This document shows positions 33,248 to 41,951 of a stretch of DNA of 64,000 bases, in pieces; position 1 is the stretch's first letter, and each line of letters starts with the position of its first letter. The position numbers and the translations under genes are program-made. The notes below the pieces were generated by a model that made no database searches, was not told where the DNA came from, and saw nothing but the letters and a program-made list of their open reading frames with translations. The stretch comes from Sphingomonas sp. NBWT7 (GTDB lineage Bacteria > Pseudomonadota > Alphaproteobacteria > Sphingomonadales > Sphingomonadaceae). The stretch lies in contig NZ_CP043640.1 in assembly GCF_014217605.1 (NCBI RefSeq), positions 1-64,000 on the forward strand, in the 5' to 3' direction.

Positions 33248-34396
33248 CTACACCTCCGCGAAGGCTGTGTTGCCGGCGAAACGGCGTAGTTTGAACTTTG
33301 CGAGGGTCGAGCGCCGCCGCCTCCGCTGCTTTGCAGCCTCAATTTGTCGAGTGAACGTGGGAGACCAGTGGCCCGTGGCGGCGGGATAGCTGTCAAGCAG
33401 CTCGCGATTCATCCCGGCGACGAAGGTGTCGATTGCCGGCGGTGCGTCAGGGCCGAACAGCGCGGTGGTCGTCCCTGGATCGGAGTCGATGATTGCGTGG
33501 GCGGCCGCAAGGAGGCACCGGCGCAGCAGTGGTGTTGCCGTGGCGAGTGGGTTCGGTTCATCGTATGAAAGAAATCGGTAGTCGCGCATGCCGGGCGTTA
33601 TCGCGTCGCATGCGAAATCGTTGAGCGCGATGGCCCTGGTCCTGCCTCCCCAATGGTCGTGGCCCGGCGGGGATCGGGTCAGGAGGCTGCAAATGTCGCG
33701 CACCTGATCGAGGAGCTGGCTGGCCGATGTGAAGTTGAAGCGGAACTGGTCGGGGGTTTTGCCTGCCATGGCACCCATCAACTGCAACTCGAATGTAATG
33801 GCGTGGTCCCAGCAGGCCCGGGCGGCCTTTTCAGCGTCGAGTGTCGACACGGAAGCTCTTTCCAGTGGTCGCCAGCATGCCCCGCAGATCATTCGTAGCG
33901 GCCCGCGGGCCGGCGTCGCAAAGCGCCAGTTCAGCGATCCGCACGCGTTGCACCGGTCCTCCAAAGGCCAGCGGTGCCGGTGGCAGAACCCTGAAGCGGC
34001 CAATACCCATTGCTGCCGGACGTAGGCAGGTTCGTCATTGGCAAAGCCCTCTGCGAGGCACCGGCTACACCAGGAGATGCCGAGCCTCGGAACGGCGCTG
34101 ACTTCGGGATAGTCGACCGGGCGGGGTAGGTGCTCCCAGACCAGAAAGTCGAGCGCGAGAGCAGGGTATCGCCGTGCAAGGCTTTGCTCGGCCAAGCGAA
34201 TTGCCGACACGTCCAGGCGATCGGCGGCGGCTTTCAGCCAAGCCTGCATCGGCCGAATATCGGGGTGTCGCCAGTTGCCTTTGCGATCTCGAACCGCTTT
34301 GGGCTTGGAAAGCGTTCGTCCGCGGCGCGATCGGCGCTGGCGCGCATGCCAGGACGTGAGCAGTTCGTCAGCGAGCGGTACATTGGGTGCAATCAT
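33248..34396 (-). CDS. tniQ: TniQ target-selection/accessory protein
   Basis: 382 aa. The N-terminal TniQ domain has LADELLTSWHARQ, with zinc-ligand motifs (WCSRC, FCHRHRWPLEDRCNACGS, CGACW) in the middle and a basic C-terminus (KQRRRRRSTLAKFKLRR). TniQ/TnsD-type proteins help recruit the transposition complex to target DNA. The ATG overlaps the tniB stop by 4 bp. Confidence 0.88.
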   Translation of the reverse strand: MIAPNVPLADELLTSWHARQRRSRRGRTLSKPKAVRDRKGNWRHPDIRPMQAWLKAAADRLDVSAIRLAEQSLARRYPALALDFLVWEHLPRPVDYPEVSAVPRLGISWCSRCLAEGFANDEPAYVRQQWVLAASGFCHRHRWPLEDRCNACGSLNWRFATPARGPLRMICGACWRPLERASVSTLDAEKAARACWDHAITFELQLMGAMAGKTPDQFRFNFTSASQLLDQVRDICSLLTRSPPGHDHWGGRTRAIALNDFACDAITPGMRDYRFLSYDEPNPLATATPLLRRCLLAAAHAIIDSDPGTTTALFGPDAPPAIDTFVAGMNRELLDSYPAATGHWSPTFTRQIEAAKQRRRRRSTLAKFKLRRFAGNTAFAEV

Positions 34397-35316
34397 GCCG
34401 CGCGCCGGCGCATCGCCCGCTTGGCGCTGGCAATTACTTGCATCGACACGAGCGGGAGCAATAGCTGGTCGTCTTCGAAGCTGTCGGCGTCGATCATCTC
34501 GCGGCCGTTGCGGATCGCCTCAATGGCGACAGCCTCCATGATTCGGAATATCCGGCCTGTCACGCCCTCGGTTAGCGCAATGACGCGTTGACGGACCTCA
34601 TGGTCATCGAGCCGGGAAGAACGGCGTAAGGGCAGCAATCCCGCGAAACTCGCCATAAGCTGGCGCAGGCTGTGATCGTTACGCCATGGGGCAAGCTCGA
34701 AAGCGGCAAAGCGGTCGGCGAGATTGGGATCGGTGAGGATCGCGATGCGCGCATCTTCCGTGCCCGCGCATACGATCGGGATGCGCAAATCGTTGGTCAG
34801 AAAACGGATAGTGTTGAGGAATATCCGTTGCTGGCGCGGCGAGCCCGCCAGCATCTTATCGATTTCGTCGAGCACAAGCACCTTGGTTCCGAACTCGCCA
34901 AGGGTCCGTCGTGCGAGTGAGCGCAGCGATCGCAGGCTGATATGATCGAACTCGGCATAGTTCATCGCCAGCATAAGCTCAGTGTAGAATTCGTCCTCAG
35001 TCGGTTGCGGCGGCATCTGCACCATCACGATCGGCATGGTCGTGAGACCGGCGCGCTTGTCGTACCTGCTCGCGTGTAGTTCAGCGAAGCGGTTGAGGAT
35101 TTCACTCTTACCCATCCCGGTCGATCCGAACAGCAGCAGGCAGGGCATGCGCCCGCGCTGCGGATAGGTCAGCAGATCCTCAAGCCTGCCGAGTGCCGCT
35201 TCGGCTTGCGGAAGCGAAACCCATCGGTCGCGTCGCAGCCAGTCGATGCGCTCTTCATCGGATAACACCGCCTGCTCGCGATATGCGGGAAACAAATGAT
35301 CGTAGAGGTCGGTCAT
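34393..35316 (-). CDS. tniB: TniB transposition ATPase
   Basis: 307 aa AAA+ protein with Walker A LLLFGSTGMGKSEIL and Walker B KVLVLDEIDKML, plus sensor CAGTEDARIAIL. TniB is the ATP-dependent target-capture regulator, like TnsC or MuB, delivering DNA to TniA. The ATG overlaps the tniA stop by 4 bp. Confidence 0.9.
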   Translation of the reverse strand: MTDLYDHLFPAYREQAVLSDEERIDWLRRDRWVSLPQAEAALGRLEDLLTYPQRGRMPCLLLFGSTGMGKSEILNRFAELHASRYDKRAGLTTMPIVMVQMPPQPTEDEFYTELMLAMNYAEFDHISLRSLRSLARRTLGEFGTKVLVLDEIDKMLAGSPRQQRIFLNTIRFLTNDLRIPIVCAGTEDARIAILTDPNLADRFAAFELAPWRNDHSLRQLMASFAGLLPLRRSSRLDDHEVRQRVIALTEGVTGRIFRIMEAVAIEAIRNGREMIDADSFEDDQLLLPLVSMQVIASAKRAMRRRAA

Positions 35317-36965
35317 AATCGTTCCTCGATCTGGAACGGGACAATAGGCTCCGTATCATCCGGCTCGGGCGATGTGGGCGGCGGCGGCAGAGAGTGCGGG
35401 GACGGCGGAAAACCTGCTTCGAGGGCATAGGCAACACGCTGCGCGGATTTTCGGGCCGCCTTAGTCTTGTGGATCGCGTCAAGGACGATGCGCCGCTGCT
35501 CGTTGACCATGTCAAACAGCGACTGTTCATCGACAGCCTGGCGCCCGCGCTCGCGCAGCGTTCGGACTGCCAGGTCGTGCTCGAACTTAGTGATGGCAGG
35601 CCGCCGCCGATCACTAAGCGGGACCGTCAGATGCTCGTTATCGGACAGCTCGACGTAGACTGCCGAGAGGTTGAGGGGATTGTATTTGATCGGGAGCTTT
35701 TGGCCGCAGTTTGCGATGAGGCTGGCTAAACCGCCGTGCCAGTAGAAGGCGTGGAACAGCTCGATACCCTCACGCCTGATCTTCCGCATTTCGAAAGGGA
35801 GAAAATTCAGCAGGAAGCGATCGGGATCGGCCGGGAGCCGGAGCGGATCGGGGCGAACACCGAGCCCGTCGGCCCAGGCCGTGAGGGGAGGAATGCCAAG
35901 CTCGCTATGAATCGAACCATGATAGACGCCAACTTCAATCGTAAACCATTGCTCGAACTCGCGCAGTGTCATGCAGGCTTGGCCTTCCGCGTCGTAATCG
36001 CCTTTGGCTTGGATATTTGAGAAGGTCGTACCCGGTAGGAGGTGCACGGCGCCGATCGTTGTTCCGATCAGGCGCTCAATGTGGCCGCCGTAGTGGGGCG
36101 TACGTCGGGGCCGGTACTTGAGATTGATGCCATGCTGCTGGCAGCCGCGCTTCAGCGCCCGGGACCGGAACTCTGGGGCATTGTCGAGATGCAGTGTCTT
36201 GGGAATGCCGAAGATGGGATAATCAATCTTGATCTCCCGCTCCTCAAGCCAAGCCATCTTTGGCAGGACCGCGTGACGGATCGCCATGCCGACTGACGTG
36301 GCCGACGGGCTTTCGAGCGAGATATAGAAGCCTGGGATCACGCGCGTCGCGATGTCGATCTGCAGGGTCAACGTCGGGCGACCGAGAGGTTTGCGGAAAT
36401 GTTCGTCGACGATGATGATGTCGGCAGGCGTGTGATCCATCTGGACGATCTGAAGAGGATGGTCGGCTGTGTAAGATCCGATCACTGGTCTATATCGATC
36501 AGACGCTGCTTTCGCCCCGTCGCGCTTCCTGATGAGCCGCTCCCGGTCGATCGTGGCAACGCGTGCGGCGATCGTCTTACGCGTTGGAGAGCGTAGGCCG
36601 CGCTCATAACAGGCGTGCCGGATGTCGCGTACCAGTCGCGCGAGGGTTGGCTTGGGGCGGGTTAGGTAGAACTGCTCGATTTCGGAGGCGACGAGCTGGT
36701 CGACCTCTGGCGGCAGGCGGCGGCGTCCTTTGGGAAAGCCTTCGGGCCGATCGACAAGGGAACTGGTAACGGGATCTTCCCGGTAGCGCGCCACCAGCTC
36801 AAAAAGGCGCGACCTGCTCAGACTCAGTTCCGCGCTCGCATCCAACATGGCGGCGCGGGTAATTTTAGGTAGGTTGGCGAGCGCACGAATAGTCGGCTCG
36901 CGATTGCAAGCGATGCTCCAGGCTGTAGAATCCGCTCTCGTAAGAGCCGTGCCCGTTTCGGCCAT
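35313..36965 (-). CDS. tniA: TniA DDE transposase
   Basis: 550 aa. N-terminal helix-turn-helix domains precede the integrase core with the acidic residues in VQMDHTPADI, LHLDNAPEF and YGGHIERLIG, and a C-terminal beta-barrel with a Pro-rich tail. It catalyses strand transfer at the transposon ends. The start ATG is about 150 bp inside the right end of the element. Length and motifs are intact. Confidence 0.92.
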   Translation of the reverse strand: MAETGTALTRADSTAWSIACNREPTIRALANLPKITRAAMLDASAELSLSRSRLFELVARYREDPVTSSLVDRPEGFPKGRRRLPPEVDQLVASEIEQFYLTRPKPTLARLVRDIRHACYERGLRSPTRKTIAARVATIDRERLIRKRDGAKAASDRYRPVIGSYTADHPLQIVQMDHTPADIIIVDEHFRKPLGRPTLTLQIDIATRVIPGFYISLESPSATSVGMAIRHAVLPKMAWLEEREIKIDYPIFGIPKTLHLDNAPEFRSRALKRGCQQHGINLKYRPRRTPHYGGHIERLIGTTIGAVHLLPGTTFSNIQAKGDYDAEGQACMTLREFEQWFTIEVGVYHGSIHSELGIPPLTAWADGLGVRPDPLRLPADPDRFLLNFLPFEMRKIRREGIELFHAFYWHGGLASLIANCGQKLPIKYNPLNLSAVYVELSDNEHLTVPLSDRRRPAITKFEHDLAVRTLRERGRQAVDEQSLFDMVNEQRRIVLDAIHKTKAARKSAQRVAYALEAGFPPSPHSLPPPPTSPEPDDTEPIVPFQIEERL

Positions 36966-37118
36966 AGCCTATCCCCGATCGTGCCAGGGACTCGTGTTGC
37001 CGGGTCCGCCGGTATTGTATCAGAAATTGGACAGGCAGGCGAGAGTCCGGAGGTATTGTAGCAAGGTGAAGATTGAAATCTCTAGTTTTTCCGGTCCGCC
37101 GGTTTACTCAAACTGACA
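36966..37118. other. Right end of the Tni transposon
   Basis: Contains three repeats with the core GGTCCGCCGG or GTCCGGAGG (near 37008, 37052 and 37093) and ends ACTCAAACTGACA. No gene is seen besides the tniA promoter region. Confidence 0.6.
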
Positions 37119-37124
37119 GGCGCC

Positions 37125-38297
37125 ATGAGCGAAACCGTGCCTTCTGCCGCCAATACGCCGCCGTCGGCGCGGACGAGGGTGGCCGTGGGCGACACGCACA
37201 CGCTCGATCTCGTCGTTCAGGACGTGCGCGATCTCGTCGGCGCCGGCGTGGCGGTCGATGCCGGCCTGATTGCCGCAGCGGTGCGCGGATGGTCGGCCAA
37301 TACTCGCCGCGCTTTCCGCTCCGACCTGACTCTGTGGGGGCAGTGGTGTCGCACCGCGCGCGTGCGCGCTGTCGACGCCAGCGTGGAGACGGTCGCGGGC
37401 TGGGTGCGGGCGCTGGCGGGGATCGATGCCTCGGTCGAGAAGATGCGCGCCGCCGCGACGATCGCGCGCTACCTCGTCCATGTCGGCTGGGCATATCGCA
37501 TGGCCGGGCTCGACGATCCCACCGCCGCGCCCCTGGTCCGGTTTGAGATGAAGGCGGCGCGCAAGACGCTCGGCACCCGCCAGCGCCAGGCGCGGGCGCT
37601 GCGCTTCAAGGGCGACATCGCCGACCTCGACAGCCCGGCGAGCGGCGTCTGCCTCGCGCATCTGCTCAAAGCCTGCCGCCGCGATCTGCTTGGGCATCGC
37701 GACGAAGCTCTGCTGCGCGTCGCCTATGACAGCGGTTGCCGGCGCTCGGAACTGGTCGCGATCATGGTCGACGCAATCGACGGTCCGGACGGGGAAGGGG
37801 CGGGGACGCTGTTCATTCCGACAAGCAAGACCGATCGCGAGCGCGAGGGCGCGGTCGCCTATCTGTCGCCGGCGACGATGCGCGCGATCGCCCGCTGGCG
37901 TGACGCCGGCCATATCGACACGGGCGCGCTGTTCCGCCGGGTCGAGACCCATTTCGACGGGTCGGTGCGGACGATAGGGCAGGGGGCTTTGCACCCCAAC
38001 AGCATCACGCTGATCTACAAGCGGCTGATCCGCGCCGCGTTCGATCGGAAGTTGCTGGGAGAGATGAGCGAAGCCGAGCTGCAGCGCTGGCTGAAAGCGG
38101 TGTCGAGCCATTCAATCCGGGTCGGGGTGGCGCAAGACAATTTCGCGGCGGGCGAGAGCCTGCCCGCGATCATGCAGGCCTATCGCTGGCGCGATCCCAA
38201 GACGGTGATGCGCTACGGCGCCAAGCTCGCGGCGAAAAGCGGGGCAAGTGCGCGGATGGCGGCGCGGCTGTCGGCATCGGCCACTGGGGAGAGCTGA
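37125..38297 (+). CDS. Tyrosine recombinase/integrase
   Basis: 390 aa from ATG 37125, only 6 bp beyond the Tni transposon end. An N-terminal SAM-like core-binding domain (WSANTRRAFRSDLTLW) precedes the catalytic domain with Arg in DSGCRRSELVAIM, Lys in TSKTDRE, HxxR in SSHSIRVG and the nucleophile Tyr in TVMRYGAKL. It acts as a site-specific recombinase; its site is not identified. The transposon replaced its native upstream region, so expression probably changed. A C-terminal fragment of a close paralogue lies at 39690. Confidence 0.88.
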   Translation: MSETVPSAANTPPSARTRVAVGDTHTLDLVVQDVRDLVGAGVAVDAGLIAAAVRGWSANTRRAFRSDLTLWGQWCRTARVRAVDASVETVAGWVRALAGIDASVEKMRAAATIARYLVHVGWAYRMAGLDDPTAAPLVRFEMKAARKTLGTRQRQARALRFKGDIADLDSPASGVCLAHLLKACRRDLLGHRDEALLRVAYDSGCRRSELVAIMVDAIDGPDGEGAGTLFIPTSKTDREREGAVAYLSPATMRAIARWRDAGHIDTGALFRRVETHFDGSVRTIGQGALHPNSITLIYKRLIRAAFDRKLLGEMSEAELQRWLKAVSSHSIRVGVAQDNFAAGESLPAIMQAYRWRDPKTVMRYGAKLAAKSGASARMAARLSASATGES

Positions 38298-38323
38298 GGA
38301 TCCCTCGCAGCCGGCTGTGGTCG

Positions 38324-39547
38324 TCAGCCCCAGAGGCTGGAAAGCGGTGCTGCGGCCAGGCGGTCGCCAAAGGCTATCGTCTGCTCATGATCGTAGAGCA
38401 CGGCGCCGAACGCAAATCGTTGCCCCGTCGCAGCGGCGAGTTTGCGCAGGCCCGAGAAATCCTCGGAGCGGACCGTCGCGGACGCCTTGACCTCCAGGCC
38501 GACGATCCGCCCGTCCCGGTCCTCGAGGACGATATCGACCTCATCCAGCTCCTTGTCCCGGAAGTGGCTCAGCGAGAAGCGGTCGTCGGACCAGCCTGTG
38601 AGCTTGAGGATCTCCGAGAACACGAAGGTTTCGAGAATGGCGCCGAAACGGGAGCGATCCGCTGCCACCTTTTCGGGTGTGAGGCCGGTGAGCGCGGCCA
38701 GGAGGCCTGAATCGAGGAAATGCAGCTTGGGTTTCTTGGTCAGGCGCTTGAGGGCGTTATTGTGCCAGGGCGGCAAGGTCCGCACGAGAAACAGCTGCTC
38801 GAAGATCCCGGTATATTTCTGGGTGGTCACATGATTGAGATCGAGACCGGCGCCGACACCCGCGTGGTTGATCAATTGCCCGGCATGAGCGGCAAGCGCC
38901 CGAAGCAGGCGCGGCATGCGATCGAGTTGGTCGACGCTGGCGATGTCGCGGACGTCTCGCTCGACCACGGCCTCGACATAGTTGTCGTACCAATCCTGGC
39001 GTCGGGTCCAGCTTTTGCGCGCGACGGCCTCCGGATAGCCGCCGGCCAGCACCAGATCGACGAGGTCGCCGCCGAGCCGCAGCGTTCCGGGTTCCGGCGC
39101 TCGACCGGCGAAGAGAAACTCGAGGAAGCGCGGTGCTGGCTGCGCAAGAATCTCGGATTGGGCGAGCGGCAAGAGGCGGATGATCTCCATTCTGCCCGCA
39201 AGCGAGTCCGCTATGCGCGGCAGCGTCATCAGATTGGCCGAGCCGGTTATGAGGAAGCGGCCGGGGCGGGGATCCCGATCGACGCTTTCCTTGATGGCCA
39301 GGAGGAGATCGGGTGCGCGCTGGACCTCGTCGATGATCGCCTGGTCAAGCCCGCGCACCAGCCCGGCCGGATCGGATTTCGCGGCAGACAGGGTCGTCGC
39401 GTCGTCAAGCGTCAGATAGGTCCGGGATTTCTCCGCGAGGGAGCGGGCGAGGGTGGTCTTGCCTGCTTGCCGGGGTCCGGCCAGCATGACCACCCTGGTA
39501 TCCTGCAGGGCCTCATGGACGCGATGGGTTGCATGACGAAGAAGCAT
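38324..39547 (-). CDS. DUF4143-type AAA ATPase
   Basis: 407 aa from ATG 39547; an upstream ATG at 39571 adds 8 residues. Walker A LAGPRQAGKTTLARSLA, Walker B QAIIDEVQRAP and sensor FLITGSANL are followed by a winged helix and a C-terminal PD-(D/E)XK-like domain (KELDEVDIVLEDRDGRIVGL then EVKASA). These ATPases are abundant on mobile DNA and proposed to be DNA-associated or toxin-antitoxin-like; the role is not known. It lies between a complete integrase and a fragment of a second one, as if inserted between duplicated ends. Confidence 0.85.
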   Translation of the reverse strand: MLLRHATHRVHEALQDTRVVMLAGPRQAGKTTLARSLAEKSRTYLTLDDATTLSAAKSDPAGLVRGLDQAIIDEVQRAPDLLLAIKESVDRDPRPGRFLITGSANLMTLPRIADSLAGRMEIIRLLPLAQSEILAQPAPRFLEFLFAGRAPEPGTLRLGGDLVDLVLAGGYPEAVARKSWTRRQDWYDNYVEAVVERDVRDIASVDQLDRMPRLLRALAAHAGQLINHAGVGAGLDLNHVTTQKYTGIFEQLFLVRTLPPWHNNALKRLTKKPKLHFLDSGLLAALTGLTPEKVAADRSRFGAILETFVFSEILKLTGWSDDRFSLSHFRDKELDEVDIVLEDRDGRIVGLEVKASATVRSEDFSGLRKLAAATGQRFAFGAVLYDHEQTIAFGDRLAAAPLSSLWG

Positions 39548-39689
39548 GGCGGTCTGAAGCCCAATCAGCACCTAAATGAAAGAGTGTGGGCGTCTATCTG
39601 AAATTATCTCCACGGCCAAATGAAATTGCACTTGAGGCCGCGAAGCCTCGCCCGTCGGTCGCCGGCGACACCGGGTGCGCCCGCTCGCT

Positions 39690-39870
39690 CAAAGCGGTGT
39701 CGAGCCGTTCGATCCGCGTACGCATCGCCCGGGACAATTTCACTGACGGCGATCATGCAGGCGTATCGCTGGCACGATCCGAAGACCGTGATGCGCTACG
39801 GCGCGAAGCTTGCAGCGAAAAATGGAGCGAGCGCACGGCTGGCGATGCGGTTTTCCGCGGCGCAACAGCG
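39690..39870 (+). pseudogene. Integrase C-terminal fragment (paralogue of the gene at 37125)
   Basis: Matches the last about 60 codons of the integrase: LKAVSSRSIRVRIARDNF, then after a loss of about 14 bases the frame shifts and AIMQAYRWHDPKTVMRYGA continues. The catalytic Tyr is present but the rest of the gene is not. Confidence 0.75.
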
Positions 39871-39910
39871 CGGGTGCTGCCTGTGGTCGGGAGGTGTTGG
39901 TTGATCGGTC

Positions 39911-40315
39911 CTAGCGCAGGAGGCGGAGCGCGACATCGCGATAGCTCAGAGGATGAACATTGTCCTCTGAGCGAAAGCGCATCAGATCGAGCGTCTCATC
40001 GCCGAAGGTCGCCGCGACAGAACTGACCGTGTAAGCTTGGGCGCGCGCATAAGGCAGCAACCAGATGACACGCTTCGCCGAAACGCTCGTTCGGATTTTC
40101 AGGAGCTTATTGAGAAGTCCCTGACCGGCCATATCATTTGATCCTATCGCAAAGATCGATGTCCCGTAGCGTTTGGCTGGCCGCCGCCAAGCAAGGATCT
40201 GGGCTGCAGTGGCGCGCTCGGTTGCCTGGACATCGCACTGCTGGGCGTAGCGGGCATTGATCGCCCGCGCCGTGCCGACGCCAGTGCTATCACCCAGGAT
40301 AAGGCATTCGAACAT
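39911..40315 (-). CDS. SGNH/GDSL hydrolase-like small protein
   Basis: 134 aa. Block I LILGDSTGVGTA (Ser10), block III-like FAIGSNDMAG and block V-like VHPLSYRDVA are arranged as in SGNH hydrolases, though it is shorter than typical enzymes. There is no signal peptide. It may act on peptidoglycan or acyl groups, as related genes are found in transfer regions of F-like plasmids. This role is inferred only from its place near traG. Confidence 0.6.
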   Translation of the reverse strand: MFECLILGDSTGVGTARAINARYAQQCDVQATERATAAQILAWRRPAKRYGTSIFAIGSNDMAGQGLLNKLLKIRTSVSAKRVIWLLPYARAQAYTVSSVAATFGDETLDLMRFRSEDNVHPLSYRDVALRLLR

Positions 40316-40381
40316 GCGCGAGCCGCTCCTTGCGAACAGGTTAGCGCCAGCAGATTGAAATCGAAATCGAAAATCAGAAGG

Positions 40382-40675
40382 TCATGATGGTCGAACAGGG
40401 GAGGGGCAACATCCACAGGCCTCGGTGCTCAGCTCGTCGACGCGGTCCGCCAGTTCCGTAAGGTCAGCCTCGGCCAGTATGAAAAGATCATCCTCATCGG
40501 CAAAGAACATCTTGGCGCGTTCCTGCTCTTCGAGAAGGTAGGGCTCATCGTCGAACCGCTGGTGCCACTGGCTGTCCACGAACTTCATAAGCTCAGACCA
40601 TGCGGCGGCTTCGGCGTCGTGGACCGTAATCGCCTCAACGCCCTGATAGACAATGAAGAGGACCGTCACCAGCAT
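40382..40675 (-). CDS. Hypothetical protein at IS3 edge
   Basis: 97 aa from ATG 40675 (MLVTVLFIVYQGVEAITVHD); the longer ORF runs into the IS3 terminal repeat. It is an acidic protein (FADEDDLFILAEADLTELAD) with Cys residues near the end. No family is recognised. The IS3 element begins 2 bp upstream of the start, so its native promoter and perhaps its first residues were replaced. Confidence 0.5.
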   Translation of the reverse strand: MLVTVLFIVYQGVEAITVHDAEAAAWSELMKFVDSQWHQRFDDEPYLLEEQERAKMFFADEDDLFILAEADLTELADRVDELSTEACGCCPSPVRPS

Positions 40676-40710
40676 ATGATCTGCCCCCACCGAGTGGACC
40701 GATTGGAGTG

Positions 40711-41616
40711 TTAGTGGATTAGTCCCATTGCCGCCATATCCGGACGGAGGTGGAGCGAAGCGGAACCGGAGGCCGGATATGGCGGTGTCGCCGTTTCCGG
40801 GGCCGGTGGCCGGTATCCCAGGCTGCTATGCGGACGGACGGTGTTGTAATGCCGCCGCCAGGCTTCGATCAACACCTTGGCCTCGGCGAGGCTGTAGAAG
40901 ATCTCGCCGTTGAGCAGTTCGTCGCGAAGCGACCCGTTGAAGCTTTCGTTATAGCCATTCTCCCATGGCGATCCCGGCGCGATGTAGAGGGTCTTCACGC
41001 CGATCTGCCCCAGCCATTTCTGGACGGCTGTCGCGATAAATTCGCTACCATTATCGGATCGTATATGCGCTGGCGGCCCACGCGAGATGAACAGATCGGC
41101 CAAGGCCGCCAGAACATCCTCGTGCTTGAACTGCCGTGCAACGATGAGCGCCAGGCATTCCCTGCTGGCCTCGTCGATGATCGTCAGGATGCGGAACTTG
41201 CGGCCGTCATGGGTGCGCCCCTCGACGAAGTCGTAGGCCCACACGTGTCCCGGATACTCGGGCCGCAGCCGGATGCATGATCCGTCGTTGAGCCATAGAC
41301 GTCCGCGCTTTGGCTGGCGCTGCGGCACCTTGAGCCCTTCGCGCCGCCATATCCGCTCGACCCGTTTATGGTTCACCGTCCACCCCGCGTGGCACAGCAA
41401 CGCTGTCACCCGGCGGTAGCCGTAACGACCATATTGCTTCGCCAAGGCGATGATGTCCTCTGTCAGTGCTTGTTCGTCATCCGCCCCGCGCGGCACCTTG
41501 CGCTGTGTCGATCGGTGCTGGCCCAGAACCCGGCATATCCGTCGCTCGGATACCCGGATCGGCAACTCTCGTCGTAATTGATCGATGCAGCGCCGCCGCC
41601 GCGCGGGGCTCAGAAG
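40711..41616 (-). CDS. IS3-family transposase OrfB (fusion through frameshift)
   Basis: Starts after orfA with [20 protein letters not shown], most likely made by a ribosomal frameshift at GGGGAAAC near the orfA end; the open frame extends further to 41796. The DDE core is complete: [35 protein letters not shown] and the E of [16 protein letters not shown]. It provides the catalytic part of OrfAB. The element looks potentially active. Confidence 0.85.
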   Translation of the reverse strand, partial: LLSPARRRRCIDQLRRELPIRVSERRICRVLGQHRSTQRKVPRGADDEQALTEDIIALAKQYGRYGYRRVTALLCHAGWTVNHKRVERIWRREGLKVPQRQPKRGRLWLNDGSCIRLRPEYPGHVWAYDFVEGRTHDGRKFRILTIIDEASRECLALIVARQFKHEDVLAALADLFISRGPPAHIRSDNGSEFIATAVQKWLGQIGVKTLYIAPGSPWENGYNESFNGSLRDELLNGEIFYSLAEAKVLIEAWRRHYNTVRPHSSLGYRPPAPETATPPYPASGSASLHLRPDMAAMGLIH

Positions 41617-41888
41617 TTTCCCCGTGCCGCCTCCTGCAATATCAGCTTGTCCAGCGTCAGGTCGGAGATCGCGCGGCGTAGTCGCTGGTTCTCCTTCTCC
41701 AGGTCCTTCATCCGCCGCGCCTGATCGGTCTTCAGGCCGCCATATTCCTTGCGCCAGCGATAATAGGTTTGCTCGCTGACCGCGATCCGCCGACATGCCT
41801 CGGCAGTCGAGGCTCCCTGCGCCAGCACAATCTCAACTTCACGCAGCTTGCCGATGATCTCTTCAGGCTTGTGCTTCTTGCTCGGCAT
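41610..41888 (-). CDS. IS3-family OrfA
   Basis: 92 aa. A helix-turn-helix ([20 protein letters not shown]) is followed by a leucine-zipper-like helix ([20 protein letters not shown]). It binds the element ends. The start [15 protein letters not shown] is typical of the family. Confidence 0.88.
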   Translation of the reverse strand: MPSKKHKPEEIIGKLREVEIVLAQGASTAEACRRIAVSEQTYYRWRKEYGGLKTDQARRMKDLEKENQRLRRAISDLTLDKLILQEAARGNF

Positions 41889-41951
41889 TCATTGTCCCTT
41901 TCGTGGTCCAGACTATCATAGCCTCTGGGCCACTCAGCAGGGGGCAGATCA

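Larger units (their letters stand above)
31990..37118. mobile_element. TniABQ (Tn402/Tn5053-like) transposon, 5129 bp, with 5-bp target duplication
   Basis: Ends begin TGTCGGTTTCCCC at 31990 and, on the complement, TGTCAGTTTGAGT at 37118. The target duplication GGCGC is present on both sides (31985-31989 and 37119-37123). Each end carries several internal repeats of the type ACCGGCGGACCGG or CCGCCGGATTCTGG, expected as transposase-binding sites. The content is tniA, tniB, tniQ and a serine recombinase only, with no passenger gene. Confidence 0.9.
40677..41951 (-). mobile_element. IS3-family insertion sequence, complete (1275 bp)
   Basis: Ends share TGATCTGCCCCC followed by a GAGTGG block (40677 and the complement at 41951). 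It contains orfA and orfB in the usual overlapping arrangement. No matching 3-4 bp direct repeat flanks it, so one side may have been rearranged. It cuts off the 5' part of traG. Confidence 0.88.
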
